This document shows, in pieces, positions 32,190 through 45,177 of a stretch of DNA of 45,209 nucleotides. The notes below the pieces were generated by a model that was given only the letters and a program-made list of their open reading frames with translations, was not told the DNA's origin and did not search any database. The translations under genes and the position numbers were made by a program. This DNA comes from an uncultured Alistipes sp. (GTDB taxonomy: Bacteria; Bacteroidota; Bacteroidia; Bacteroidales; Rikenellaceae). The DNA lies in NCBI GenBank assembly GCA_944321205.1, contig CALUKK010000074.1, forward strand, positions 1-45,209. Direction: 5' to 3'. Within the stretch, counting starts at the first letter, position 1, and the number at the start of each line of letters is the position of its first letter.

Positions 32190-35100
32190 ATGAAAACTAC
32201 TACTACGAACCCTTCATGTGTGTGGCACAGGATAGGCAGGACATGTCGGATGTTGCTGTCGGCGTTCCTGCTGCTGACGATTGCCGAAGTGGCGGCCGAG
32301 AGTCCGGATCCGGGCCAGACGCAGGTGAAAGGAAAGATCCTGAACAGTCAGGGTCAGCCGTTGGTTGCGGTGACAGTCACCGTGGAAGGCACGACCACCG
32401 GAACACTCTCCGATACGGAGGGATATTATGCGATCCAGGCTGCGCCGGGTCAGAAACTGGTTTTCCGCTTCCTGGGTTTCGTCACCCAGACGCTGGAGGT
32501 TCCGCGTTCGATGTCGCTGGACGTGGTGATGCACGAGGAGGTCCAGCAGATCGAGGAGCTGGTCGTCGTGGGTATGGGGCAGCAGGCCCGGGCCAGTGTC
32601 ATCGGAGCGGTCACGACGGTGAACGTTGCGGATCTGAAGACGCCGTCACGGTCGTTGACCAATGCCCTGGCGGGGCGTTTGGCCGGAGTGGTTGCGGTTC
32701 AGCGGTCGGGCGAGCCGGGATATGACAACTCCTCGTTCTGGATCCGCGGACTGTCGACCTTCGGCAGCAACCAGTCGCCGCTGGTGCTGGTCGACGGCGT
32801 GGAGCGGGACATGGCGAACATCAGCCCCGAGGAGATCGAAAGTGTCTCGATCCTCAAGGATGCCTCGGCCACGGCGGTCTACGGAGTGCGTGCGGCCAAC
32901 GGCGTTGTGGTGATCACGACCCGACGGGGCGTGGTCTCCAAGAAGCCCAATATCGATCTCAAGATGGAATATGGCGTCAGCACGCTGACCCGGGTTCCGA
33001 AACTGTTGGGTGGTGTTGACTACATGAAACTCTACAACGAGGCGGCCGGCAGCGAGGTCTTCTCGGCCGAACGGATCGAAGCCACGCGGTTGCAGACGGA
33101 CCCCTATCTCTATCCGGATGTCAACTGGCTGGACGAGATCTACAAAAAGACCTCCAGCAACCATCAGGTATCGTTGAATGTCAGCGGAGGCGGTGAGGTG
33201 GCACGCTATTTCGTGTCGTTCGGGAGCATCGGCGAGTTGGGCAACTACCACGAGAATCCGCAGAGCGAATACTCTTCGAACATCAAGGTTCAGCGCTACA
33301 ATTTCCGGACGAATGTCGATGTGTCGATCACCAAGTCGACCCTTCTGGATATCGAGTTGGGCGGTTATGTGATTGACGGGCACTATCCGGGCATTTCGAA
33401 CTCGTCGCTTTATGCGAAGGTGTATGTGGCGAATCCCGTATCGTTGCCGGTGCGTTATCCGTACGGCGTGAACGAGGACGGCAGCACCCGGTATGTCTGG
33501 GCCGGTATTCTGTCGGGCACGGTGGAGAATCCCGTGGAGCGCCTCATGGGTTCGGGCTATACCACGGAGTACAAGAACCAGTTGCTGGGACAGGTCCGTC
33601 TGACCCAGGATTTCGGGAAGATCATCAAACCGCTCGAGGGCCTGAAGGCCAATGTCGCCTTCTCGTTCGACACCTACAACGAAACCAAAATCAACCGTAC
33701 GAAGAAGGAGTCCTACTATCTGGCCAACGGGCGTAATCCGCAGACCAACGAACTGGAGTTGGTGCAGACGGTTATCGGTGACGAGTACCTGGGCTTCAGC
33801 AAGGGTCTTTACAGCGATCGGGCCATGGAGTTCAAGGGGCAGATCAACTATGACCGGAAGTTCGGCGGCGTGCATAACGTCGGGGCGATGGCCATGTACT
33901 ATCAGCGGGATTACCGCAAGAGTGCGGACGATGCGATCTCGTCGTTGCCCTATCGCAAACAGGGTCTGGCCTTCCGTGCGACGTACAATTACGATCTGCG
34001 TTATTTCTTCGAGTTCAACCTGGGATACAACGGTTCGGAGAACTTCCCGAAGGGCGAGCGTTTCGGCGTATTTCCGGCGGGCGCCCTGGGATACCTGATT
34101 TCCGAGGAGAAATTCTGGAAATCGGGCCGGATATCGAATGTGATCTCGATGCTGAAGTTCAAGGGATCGGTCGGACTGGTAGGTTCGGAGGCCCTGCCCA
34201 ACAATCAGCGTTATGCCTATCTGACGTTGGTGGGCAGCGGCCTGGGCGGCTACAGTTTCGGAGCCGATCCGGTGGGCTATTCCGGTACGGGCGAGAACCG
34301 CGAAGGCATCGTGGGTCTGACCTGGGAGAAGGGTCTGAAGGCGAATGCAGGTTTTCAGGCGGAGTTTTTCCGGAAGCTGTCGCTGGAGATGGACTATTTC
34401 CATGAACGGCGTACGGACATTCTGGTACAGCGGACCTCGCTTCCGGATATCGTGGGTATCAACAGCCAGCCGTTCGCCAATATCGGCGAGATGTCCAACT
34501 GGGGAATCGACGGCACGATGGAGTTCAACCATTCGTTCAACGGCGTCTCCATGCGGGCCTATGCCAATGCGACCTTTGCGCGCAACCGCGTGGTGTTCCA
34601 GGACGAGCCGGCGTGGAAATATTCCTATCAGAATCGTACGGGAAAGAAGTACAACCAGCCGTTCGGGCTGATCGCACTGGGCTATTTCAACAGCGAGGAG
34701 GAGATTGCCGCCAGTCCGACACAGACATTCGGACAGGTACGGCCCGGAGATGTCAAGTATCTGGATGTCAATGGTGACGGTGTTGTGGACTCCTATGACG
34801 AGGTGGCCATCGGCTATCCGACGATCCCGGAACTGACCTACGGTTTCGGTCTTCAGGTGGGCTACAAGGGCTTTGATGTGGGTGTCTTCTTCCGGGGACA
34901 GGCCCTGGTCAACTACATGCTGGGCGGCGAGGGTTTCGTACCGTTCCAGGAGGGTGGTGACCGCGGCAACCTTTTCGTCGAGGCGTTGGATCGCTGGACG
35001 GTCGACAATCCGCGTCAGGATGCCTTCTATCCGCGTCTGAGCATCGGCAACACCGAGAACAACTACCGTTCGTCGACGAAGTGGCAGTATGACGGCAGTT

Positions 35101-35312
35101 TTCTGCGGCTGTCGGATCTTGAGATCGGCTACAATTTCCCGAAGAAAGTGCTCAAGTCGCTTCGCATGCAGGGTTTGCGCATCTATTTCCACGGTTCGAA
35201 CCTTGCGTTGTTCTCGAAATTCAAGATGTGGGATCCCGAGCTCGGCAAGGGCCGTGGCGATGCCTATCCGTTGCAGCGGAAGTTCAATTTTGGCGTGCGG
35301 GTGAATTTCTAA
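32190..35312 (+). CDS. SusC/RagA-family TonB-dependent outer-membrane transporter
   Basis: The 1040-residue protein has a signal peptide ending near EVAAESPD, a carboxypeptidase-regulatory-like domain (VKGKILNSQGQPLVAVTVTV), a TonB-box-like ELVVVGMGQQ and a plug with LAGRLAGVVAVQRSGEPG, IRGLSTFGSNQSPLVLVDGV and SVSILKDASATAVYGVRAAN. A barrel follows, ending in RKFNFGVRVNF. It imports the oligosaccharide captured by the adjacent SusD. It lies 251 bp after the phosphoesterase gene, with no recognised promoter of its own and a GC-rich hairpin (31971-31989) in the gap, so it may be transcribed from 27810 with internal control. Confidence 0.95.
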   Translation: MKTTTTNPSCVWHRIGRTCRMLLSAFLLLTIAEVAAESPDPGQTQVKGKILNSQGQPLVAVTVTVEGTTTGTLSDTEGYYAIQAAPGQKLVFRFLGFVTQTLEVPRSMSLDVVMHEEVQQIEELVVVGMGQQARASVIGAVTTVNVADLKTPSRSLTNALAGRLAGVVAVQRSGEPGYDNSSFWIRGLSTFGSNQSPLVLVDGVERDMANISPEEIESVSILKDASATAVYGVRAANGVVVITTRRGVVSKKPNIDLKMEYGVSTLTRVPKLLGGVDYMKLYNEAAGSEVFSAERIEATRLQTDPYLYPDVNWLDEIYKKTSSNHQVSLNVSGGGEVARYFVSFGSIGELGNYHENPQSEYSSNIKVQRYNFRTNVDVSITKSTLLDIELGGYVIDGHYPGISNSSLYAKVYVANPVSLPVRYPYGVNEDGSTRYVWAGILSGTVENPVERLMGSGYTTEYKNQLLGQVRLTQDFGKIIKPLEGLKANVAFSFDTYNETKINRTKKESYYLANGRNPQTNELELVQTVIGDEYLGFSKGLYSDRAMEFKGQINYDRKFGGVHNVGAMAMYYQRDYRKSADDAISSLPYRKQGLAFRATYNYDLRYFFEFNLGYNGSENFPKGERFGVFPAGALGYLISEEKFWKSGRISNVISMLKFKGSVGLVGSEALPNNQRYAYLTLVGSGLGGYSFGADPVGYSGTGENREGIVGLTWEKGLKANAGFQAEFFRKLSLEMDYFHERRTDILVQRTSLPDIVGINSQPFANIGEMSNWGIDGTMEFNHSFNGVSMRAYANATFARNRVVFQDEPAWKYSYQNRTGKKYNQPFGLIALGYFNSEEEIAASPTQTFGQVRPGDVKYLDVNGDGVVDSYDEVAIGYPTIPELTYGFGLQVGYKGFDVGVFFRGQALVNYMLGGEGFVPFQEGGDRGNLFVEALDRWTVDNPRQDAFYPRLSIGNTENNYRSSTKWQYDGSFLRLSDLEIGYNFPKKVLKSLRMQGLRIYFHGSNLALFSKFKMWDPELGKGRGDAYPLQRKFNFGVRVNF

Positions 35313-35336
35313 TAACACAGCTAATACAGCAGCAAT

Positions 35337-37265
35337 ATGAACCATATAACCTCGAACAAGTTTTTCCGGATACTTCTGTTGACCCTGGGCGTGTCCGCTG
35401 TCTCCTGCGATTTTCTGGACAAGATGCCGGACGATCAGAAAACCATGGATATGGTCTGGAAGAGTCAGAAGGAGACCGAAAAGTTCCTGTACAATATTTA
35501 TGCGAGTCTTCCCGATCCGAACAGCATGATGTGGAGTACCATTCCGTGGGTTCCGGTATCGGACGAACTGGATATCGTGTGGGACCGCTATTATCCCACG
35601 AGCATCAATGTCGGAAACTGGAATCCGACGACGAACTACTATGACATCTGGAGTGCCTGCTACAAGTCCATTCGAGCCTCCTTTGTCTTCGAGAACAACA
35701 TCGACCGGTGCTTCGAGCTGTCGGACAACCTGAAGACGCAGTATCGTGCGGAGGCGAAATTCCTGCGCGGATATTACTACTGGCTGCTGCTGCGTCAGTA
35801 CGGTCCGTTCGTGCTTGTGGAGAACGAACTGGACTGGACGGACGATCTGAATCTGCCCCGTACGCCCTATGATGAGTGTGTGGCGTATATCTGCCGGATG
35901 ATGGACGAGGCGATGCCGGATCTGCCCCTGTCGTGGCGGTCGAGCAACCCCACGTGGCTGGGCAAGCCCGACCAGATGGCCTGCCTGGCCGTGAAGTCCC
36001 AGGTGTTGCTGATGGCGGCGAGCCCCCAGTGGAACGGGAATGCGGACTATGTGGATTTTGTGAACAAGGACGGCACACCGCTTGTCAACACGGCTTACAG
36101 CGAACAGAAGTGGCGGGATGCCGCAGAGGCGGCGCATGCCGTGATAGAGGCTGCCGAAGGCACGTCGGGTGAATATGCCATCCGGCTGTATCGCAACGAC
36201 GAGAACAACGACGGAGCCTTCAATCCCTTCCGGTCGGTTCAGGACGTCCATCTGGTGAAGTGGAACTGCGAATGTCTGTGGGGCACGACGAAGGGTGATT
36301 TCCGGAACGTGGAGCGTCATGCGACCCCGCGGCCGGGCGGTTACAGCGGACTGGCTCCGACGCAGCGGATGGTGGATGCCTTCTTCATGATGAACGGTCG
36401 GACCATCGACGATGCATCGTCGGGTTACGTGGAGGAGGGTTTTGCGGTTTCGGCGCATCCGAACTGGACCAACGATGACGTGAGCGAGATCCGCAAGCGC
36501 AACTGCTGGGGGCATCGGGCCGGCGAACGGAACATGTATGCCAATCGGGAGGCGCGGTTCTATGCGGCCATTCTCTACAACGGGCGTCCGGTTCCTCAGG
36601 TAGCACCGGAGGATCGCGACCTGTTCTCGTCGTCGATCAATCGCGACGGCTGGGGCCGGGCAGAGTTTTACAGCGACGGCATGAGCGGTTCGGGCAGTGC
36701 GGACCACTCCACGACGGGCTATACGATCTTGAAGTATGTCAACTATGACAGCAATCCCTACCGGGGACAGCAGAGTGCCTGGCGCAATGGCATCTATATC
36801 CGGCTTGCGGAGATCTACCTGAACTATATCGAGGCGCTCAACGAGTACGATCCGTCGAATCCGGACATCAAGAAGTATTGGGATTTGATCCGTTCGCGGG
36901 CGGGGCTTCCGAGTATCTTCGATACCTATCCCGAGATCAAGGGCAATACGGCCAAGCAGCTGGAATATATCATCCGGGAGCGGCAGGTGGAGTTGTGCTT
37001 CGAGGGCGACCGATATTTCACGACACGGCGACGGCTGCTTTCGGACAAGGTGGACACGGGTCATGCCGTGGACCATCGGATGTACGGCGACAACGGTCCG
37101 TTGTATGGTATGAACATCGCGGCGGGCGGAGGATTCACGGCGGAGGATTTTTACAAGAGAACGGTCATCGAAAACCGGGTTTTTGAAAAAAAGATGTATC
37201 TTTGGCCAATTCCGCAGCATGAGATGGACCGGGATACGCAGTTGGTCCAGAATCCTGGATGGTAA
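35337..37265 (+). CDS. RagB/SusD-family glycan-binding lipoprotein
   Basis: The 642-residue protein has a lipoprotein signal (LGVSAVSCDFLDKMPDD, Cys24), TPR-like helices with AEAKFLRGYYYWLLLRQYGP and a C-terminus with IYIRLAEIYLNYIEALNEYD and IRERQVELCFEGDRYFTTRR. These are standard SusD features. It is longer than typical SusD (~550), with extra loops in the middle. It starts 24 bp after SusC and is followed 18 bp later by the DUF1735-F5/8C gene, completing the surface complex. Confidence 0.95.
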   Translation: MNHITSNKFFRILLLTLGVSAVSCDFLDKMPDDQKTMDMVWKSQKETEKFLYNIYASLPDPNSMMWSTIPWVPVSDELDIVWDRYYPTSINVGNWNPTTNYYDIWSACYKSIRASFVFENNIDRCFELSDNLKTQYRAEAKFLRGYYYWLLLRQYGPFVLVENELDWTDDLNLPRTPYDECVAYICRMMDEAMPDLPLSWRSSNPTWLGKPDQMACLAVKSQVLLMAASPQWNGNADYVDFVNKDGTPLVNTAYSEQKWRDAAEAAHAVIEAAEGTSGEYAIRLYRNDENNDGAFNPFRSVQDVHLVKWNCECLWGTTKGDFRNVERHATPRPGGYSGLAPTQRMVDAFFMMNGRTIDDASSGYVEEGFAVSAHPNWTNDDVSEIRKRNCWGHRAGERNMYANREARFYAAILYNGRPVPQVAPEDRDLFSSSINRDGWGRAEFYSDGMSGSGSADHSTTGYTILKYVNYDSNPYRGQQSAWRNGIYIRLAEIYLNYIEALNEYDPSNPDIKKYWDLIRSRAGLPSIFDTYPEIKGNTAKQLEYIIRERQVELCFEGDRYFTTRRRLLSDKVDTGHAVDHRMYGDNGPLYGMNIAAGGGFTAEDFYKRTVIENRVFEKKMYLWPIPQHEMDRDTQLVQNPGW

Positions 37266-37283
37266 TCATAAAAACAGAAGAGT

Positions 37284-41961
<4,678 letters not shown>

Positions 41962-42028
41962 GGCATCGGAAGTGTCGGATGTCGGAGAGCCGGGATGCGA
42001 GGCCCGGTATTCGGCGACACGGTCGGAC

Positions 42029-42065
42029 AGCAGGTTGAACCCGTCGGGTTCAACCTGCTTTTTTT
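42029..42065 (+). terminator. Intrinsic terminator of the PUL operon
   Basis: AGCAGGTTGAACCC and GGGTTCAACCTGCT form a perfect 14-bp stem around a 3-nt loop, followed by seven T, 68 bp after the beta-galactosidase stop codon. Confidence 0.92.
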
Positions 42066-42150
42066 CGGCCGGAACCCTGCAAATCCCCGAGATGGATGAT
42101 CTGTGTGGCAGAATGACCCATATTCCGACATCCGATCGGGCGAATGCCGT

Positions 42151-42158
42151 TATCTTTG
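42151..42158 (+). promoter_or_regulatory. Orphan promoter -7 element (TATCTTTG)
   Basis: TATCTTTG matches TAnnTTTG and points right, but no start codon with a plausible gene follows. Instead the sequence turns AT-rich within about 40 bp. It may be the promoter of a gene displaced by the inserted DNA. Confidence 0.4.
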
Positions 42159-42197
42159 TGAAGCGGAAACCCTCTTTTACCACCGAACTGTCATAGT

Positions 42198-42229
42198 GTG
42201 GGATTAAAGTGATGTAACGACTTGATTTA
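42198..42229 (+). repeat. Left copy of imperfect 32-bp direct repeat
   Basis: This 32-bp stretch (GTGGGATTAAAGTGATGTAA then CGACTTGATTTA) matches 45042-45073 at 27 of 32 positions in the same orientation. It lies where host-like DNA gives way to AT-rich DNA. It could be an attachment-site-like repeat or a shared fragment. Confidence 0.5.
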
Positions 42230-42244
42230 TCGAGTCGTTACATC
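42211..42244. repeat. Perfect 12-bp inverted repeat
   Basis: GATGTAACGACT (42211-42222) and AGTCGTTACATC (42233-42244) flank a 10-nt spacer. No T-run follows, so it is not a typical terminator. It overlaps the left direct-repeat copy and may be a recombinase or protein-binding site. Confidence 0.65.
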
Positions 42245-42537
42245 CTTGTATAGAAGAATAGGCAACGAGAAGGTAACGGTTTATTTTCAGCATCTTGCGC
42301 TCGAATACCGCATTTCAAATAACTAATTGCAAGATACGAAAAAAATACGGATTTGACAAATTTGCTAAAAAGGGCGGTATTCTAACGCATGGATATTCCA
42401 TTTTCTCAAGCATACAAAGTTTTGTTGGAAGAAATAGAACAAGAAATTATCATTAGTGTCAGAACACAAAATGCTCGAACAGTTTTATGTGTCAGTTATG
42501 ATGAATGAGAATCATCGAGACAGAAACAATCATTAAC
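42245..42537. other. AT-rich segment with one tiny open frame
   Basis: This segment is much richer in A and T than the DNA to its left. The only open frame of note is on the plus strand from ATG 42389 to TGA 42508 (39 residues, MDIPFSQAYKVLLEEIEQE...), with no recognisable family; it may be a gene fragment or chance. Nothing else was supported. Confidence 0.4.
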
Positions 42538-43460
42538 TTATTTTTTCCTCTCAAAGAAGAGTTCGGGCAATATGATCTTTATCTCTTTTGCAACTTTCTC
42601 GCTCTGCCAGTAGACAATGAAATTTACCATTGCACGTTTTAATTCGTACCCTTGCCTATGCAGCCTTTCATAATGTTCCGACATAAAATTTCGAGAAAAT
42701 TTCAACACGGATTGTCCATTTCCATCCAAGCATTCGTCTCCCCTGACATATAAAGTATCGCCGCTTCTGATGCGAGCGATCTGTGGTTGTCGTTGAATGA
42801 AATAATCCAGCCATATATCGCTGTGAGTCAGGTGTATCGCCAACTCTTCCGGCGGCGAATAATCGATTTTATCTTCCATATATTCAACATCTTCCGAAGA
42901 AATACCATCGAGGAAATCGGAATTCAGGTGAATGGTCAGGTCCCGTCGTGCCCTTGTCATGGCAACGTACAGTTGTCGGATTCTTTCGTCCAAAGACAAA
43001 TTGAAGTTGTTCAGCATCAAAAAAACATGATCGAACTCTTTGCCTTTTACCTTGTGGATCGTCGAAACGAATATAGTTTCTCCGCTTTCACCGAAGAAAT
43101 CATTCAATTTAGACTCTCTGATAAAAAGCTCCAAATCGGATTTGTATCTTCTTTTAGGATTTATCGTTTCAAAATCCCGAATTAAACCCAAACAACTTTC
43201 CAGTTTACTACTGTTCTGAAACACGGTTTGCAACTCCTTCTTCGCCTGCTCCCATACATCATCGTCAATCAGGAAAATATCTTCCACCGAATGTAACCGG
43301 GAAAGAAAAAAATTGATTTCATCGAGTTTCAACAAGCAGAATCCGCTGTTATCCTGAATCAATTGTGCCGGCATCCCGTTTTTAAGCAGAAGCCCTGACA
43401 CCTGCAAAGCCTCGTCATTCGTATACGTAAGCACACAAACGCTTCCGCGAAGTTCGACGG
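42538..43460 (-). pseudogene. C-terminal fragment of UvrD/Rep-like SF1 DNA helicase
   Basis: About 305 residues at the end of a helicase remain. The SF1 late motifs are clear: TIFVSTIHKVKGKEFDHVFL (motif V region) and RQLYVAMTRARRDLTIHL (motif VI). The N-terminal ATPase half with the Walker box is missing. The open frame continues upstream of ~43460, but only into the antisense of the recombinase fragment, so the real coding sequence ends at that junction. GC content is clearly lower than in the neighbours, pointing to a different donor. It resembles the helicase C-terminus found in long RecQ/UvrD-type proteins of Bacteroidota, but the full parent cannot be told. Confidence 0.75.
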
Positions 43461-43845
43461 ATAGAATCACAAGCCCCGCGAGAAGACCTCCGTGATGAGC
43501 CGCATCCCGCTGCTCCCGGCCACGCTCGAAATACTGCGCCGCTACGAGCACGACGAAGTATGCGTCGCACGATCACGGGTGCTCCCCACGCCGAGCAACC
43601 AGAAGATGAACGCCTACATGAAAGAGATCGCGGCCGTGTGCGGCATCGACAAGGTGCTGACCACCCACTGCGCCCGCCACACCTTCGCCTGCATGGCCGT
43701 CGAATACGGCATGCCGATCGACGTACTGGCCAAGATTCTCGGCCACTCGAACACCAACATGACGCGCCACTACGCCAAATTCTCCGAGACGGTCATCGGC
43801 CGTGAAATGGAGGCGTTCGGCGAGCGGCTGGCGTCGGCTACTTGA
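43461..43845 (+). pseudogene. C-terminal fragment of a tyrosine recombinase/integrase
   Basis: The plus strand reads REKTSVMSRIPLLPATLEIL, then THCARHTFACMAVEYGMPID, ILGHSNTNMTRHYAKFS and the stop. This gives the second catalytic box HxxR, the GHS His and the nucleophile Tyr (in TRHYAK) of a phage-type integrase. The N-terminal arm and core-binding domains and the first catalytic Arg are absent, replaced at about 43460 by the helicase fragment. An ATG at 43492 would give 117 residues, but this would not be an active recombinase. GC is high, unlike the helicase piece. Confidence 0.85.
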
Positions 43846-43896
43846 TACCTGAAAGGATTCGGCCAAAAGCGCTCCTCGAATGAGGGGCGCCGACGC

Positions 43897-44541
43897 CTAT
43901 CGCTGGCTCTCTTCAATCAGAGAGTTGCGCAGCAGATCCAGAAACCGTGTCAGCCGCAATTTGCGGTTGATGACCCCACGGCGGCACTGAATAGGATTGT
44001 TGATGCGGACGTTGAACATCCACGAGAACAACTCGACCAACTGTTCCACATTGGCACGGGTACCGTCGATACGCCGTCCCACGCCGGCAGTATGCAACGC
44101 CGTAATCAGCTCCATGAGATCCGTCGGCGTGAACGGCTCGGCCAGATAGAGCGTCGAGCAGGGTTTGTCGCTCTGCGGCAACCGGTCCGTGACCGCAGGA
44201 TGCTCGATACGCAGGTAGACCATCCGTATCTCGAAGTCCAGATGCGCGACGGCACCTTCCCAAAGCGCAACAAGCGCCGCCGGACGCCGTTCCTCACAGG
44301 CACACAGCCGCACGAGCCGGTTCCGGGCACGGGACAAGGCGTGTAGCATGTCGAGCGGCGTACAATGCTCCGATGCAACGAAACGTTGCACACTTCCTAT
44401 AAAACGCGCATAGGACGCTTCCAAGCGTTTAAAATCGCATGGTTCGGCACCGTCCTCCAGCGACGTGCAAAGCTGTTTCACAAAACGACTCTTTTCCAAA
44501 AGGCGCAGATTATGCGATATATTCTTTTTATCGGGTTTCAT
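43897..44541 (-). CDS. RteC-family-like protein of mobile-element origin
   Basis: The 214-residue protein has a helical N-terminal half and a C-terminal part resembling the RteC domain: CSTLYLAEPFTPTDLMELIT, ALHTAGVGRRIDGTRANVEQ, LVELFSWMFNVRINN and RKLRLTRFLDLLRNSL. RteC controls excision of CTnDOT-type conjugative transposons, and related proteins are often found next to integrases. It lies 51 bp from the end of the recombinase fragment, convergent to it. No RteA/RteB or transfer genes are in view, so it is probably an orphan relic. No clear promoter was found upstream. Confidence 0.6.
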   Translation of the reverse strand: MKPDKKNISHNLRLLEKSRFVKQLCTSLEDGAEPCDFKRLEASYARFIGSVQRFVASEHCTPLDMLHALSRARNRLVRLCACEERRPAALVALWEGAVAHLDFEIRMVYLRIEHPAVTDRLPQSDKPCSTLYLAEPFTPTDLMELITALHTAGVGRRIDGTRANVEQLVELFSWMFNVRINNPIQCRRGVINRKLRLTRFLDLLRNSLIEESQR

Positions 44542-44640
44542 TTTTCAAGATTTTTTTGTTTTCTGTTTCTGACTTACAATTCCGTGTGGGCAAAGTCTCA
44601 GGGCGGACCCCGTGCACGCCAACGGAAGGCGGCGTCACGA

Positions 44641-44679
44641 CAGAAAACAGCAAGCCCCGGAGTCCGAAACTCCGGGGCT
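44641..44679 (-). terminator. Terminator after the outer-membrane-protein fragment
   Basis: AGCCCCGGAGT and ACTCCGGGGCT form a perfect 11-bp stem with a 5-nt loop; on the minus strand it is followed by a T-rich stretch (TTGCTGTTTTCTG). The stop codon of the minus-strand fragment is at 44762. The remainder of 44542-44761 shows no gene. Confidence 0.7.
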
Positions 44680-44761
44680 CGATAACGAGCAGGCAAACCA
44701 ACGCTCAATATTATTTCATATTAAGGGCAATACAGACAGTACATTCTACACGAGGGAGGAT

Positions 44762-45109
44762 TCAGAACACGGCGCAGGCTTCGAGCGAGATGGTTGCCAG
44801 ATGCAGACGCCTACCGGCGCCTGCGACGGCAAGAGGAGCCATATCATAGTCCAGCGACAAACGCACCCCGAAATTACGGGTCGCCAGAAACGTCGAGCCA
44901 AGCCCCGCATCAAGGGCAAAGCCCTCACGCCATCCTGCCGGGAGGGTCCCCGCGGCTTCGTTGCGATGGAAGCCGCAGCCGCCCAGCAGGCGTCCTCCGA
45001 GAAGCCAGCGCGCCGAAAAAGGCCACGAACCCGCAACGGGCGTGGGATCGAAGAGATGTAACGGCTTGATTTGATACTGTTCCAAATAGTGTGTCTGGTG
45101 GAGGGTAAA
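44762..45109 (-). pseudogene. C-terminal fragment of an outer-membrane beta-barrel protein
   Basis: The minus-strand frame ends with alternating hydrophobic/polar residues and an aromatic C-terminus (LHLATISLEACAVF), typical of outer-membrane barrels. Before that come FSARWLLGGRLLGGCGFH and WREGFALDAGLGSTFLATRN. It remains open upstream through HQTHYLEQYQIKPLHLFDPT to about 45109 and then meets the AT-rich insertion-sequence-like DNA. The N-terminal part and signal peptide are missing. No specific family was recognised. Confidence 0.6.
45042..45073 (+). repeat. Right copy of imperfect 32-bp direct repeat
   Basis: This stretch matches 42198-42229 at 27 of 32 positions. Here it lies inside the outer-membrane-protein fragment (codons for QIKPLHLFDPT on the minus strand); the left copy reads IKSLHHFNPT on the same strand. 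Confidence 0.5.
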
Positions 45110-45130
45110 TAAAAAAGTCTACAGATTTTT

Positions 45131-45138
45131 TAGATTTG
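45131..45138 (+). promoter_or_regulatory. Promoter -7 element of the putative transposase gene (TAGATTTG)
   Basis: TAGATTTG matches TAnnTTTG, 40 bp before ATG 45178. An AAGTCTAC/GTAGACTT inverted repeat (45115-45122 and 45170-45177) brackets the leader. Confidence 0.45.
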
Positions 45139-45177
45139 TATAGGGAATCAACAAAAAACTAAAAAAGGAGTAGACTT

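Noticed and set aside
32646-37220. A 1524-codon open frame on the minus strand
   Set aside because: It is antisense to SusC and SusD, which have clear domains. Its length follows from GC-rich codon use, and its composition (His/Arg/Val/Asp-rich) fits no protein family.
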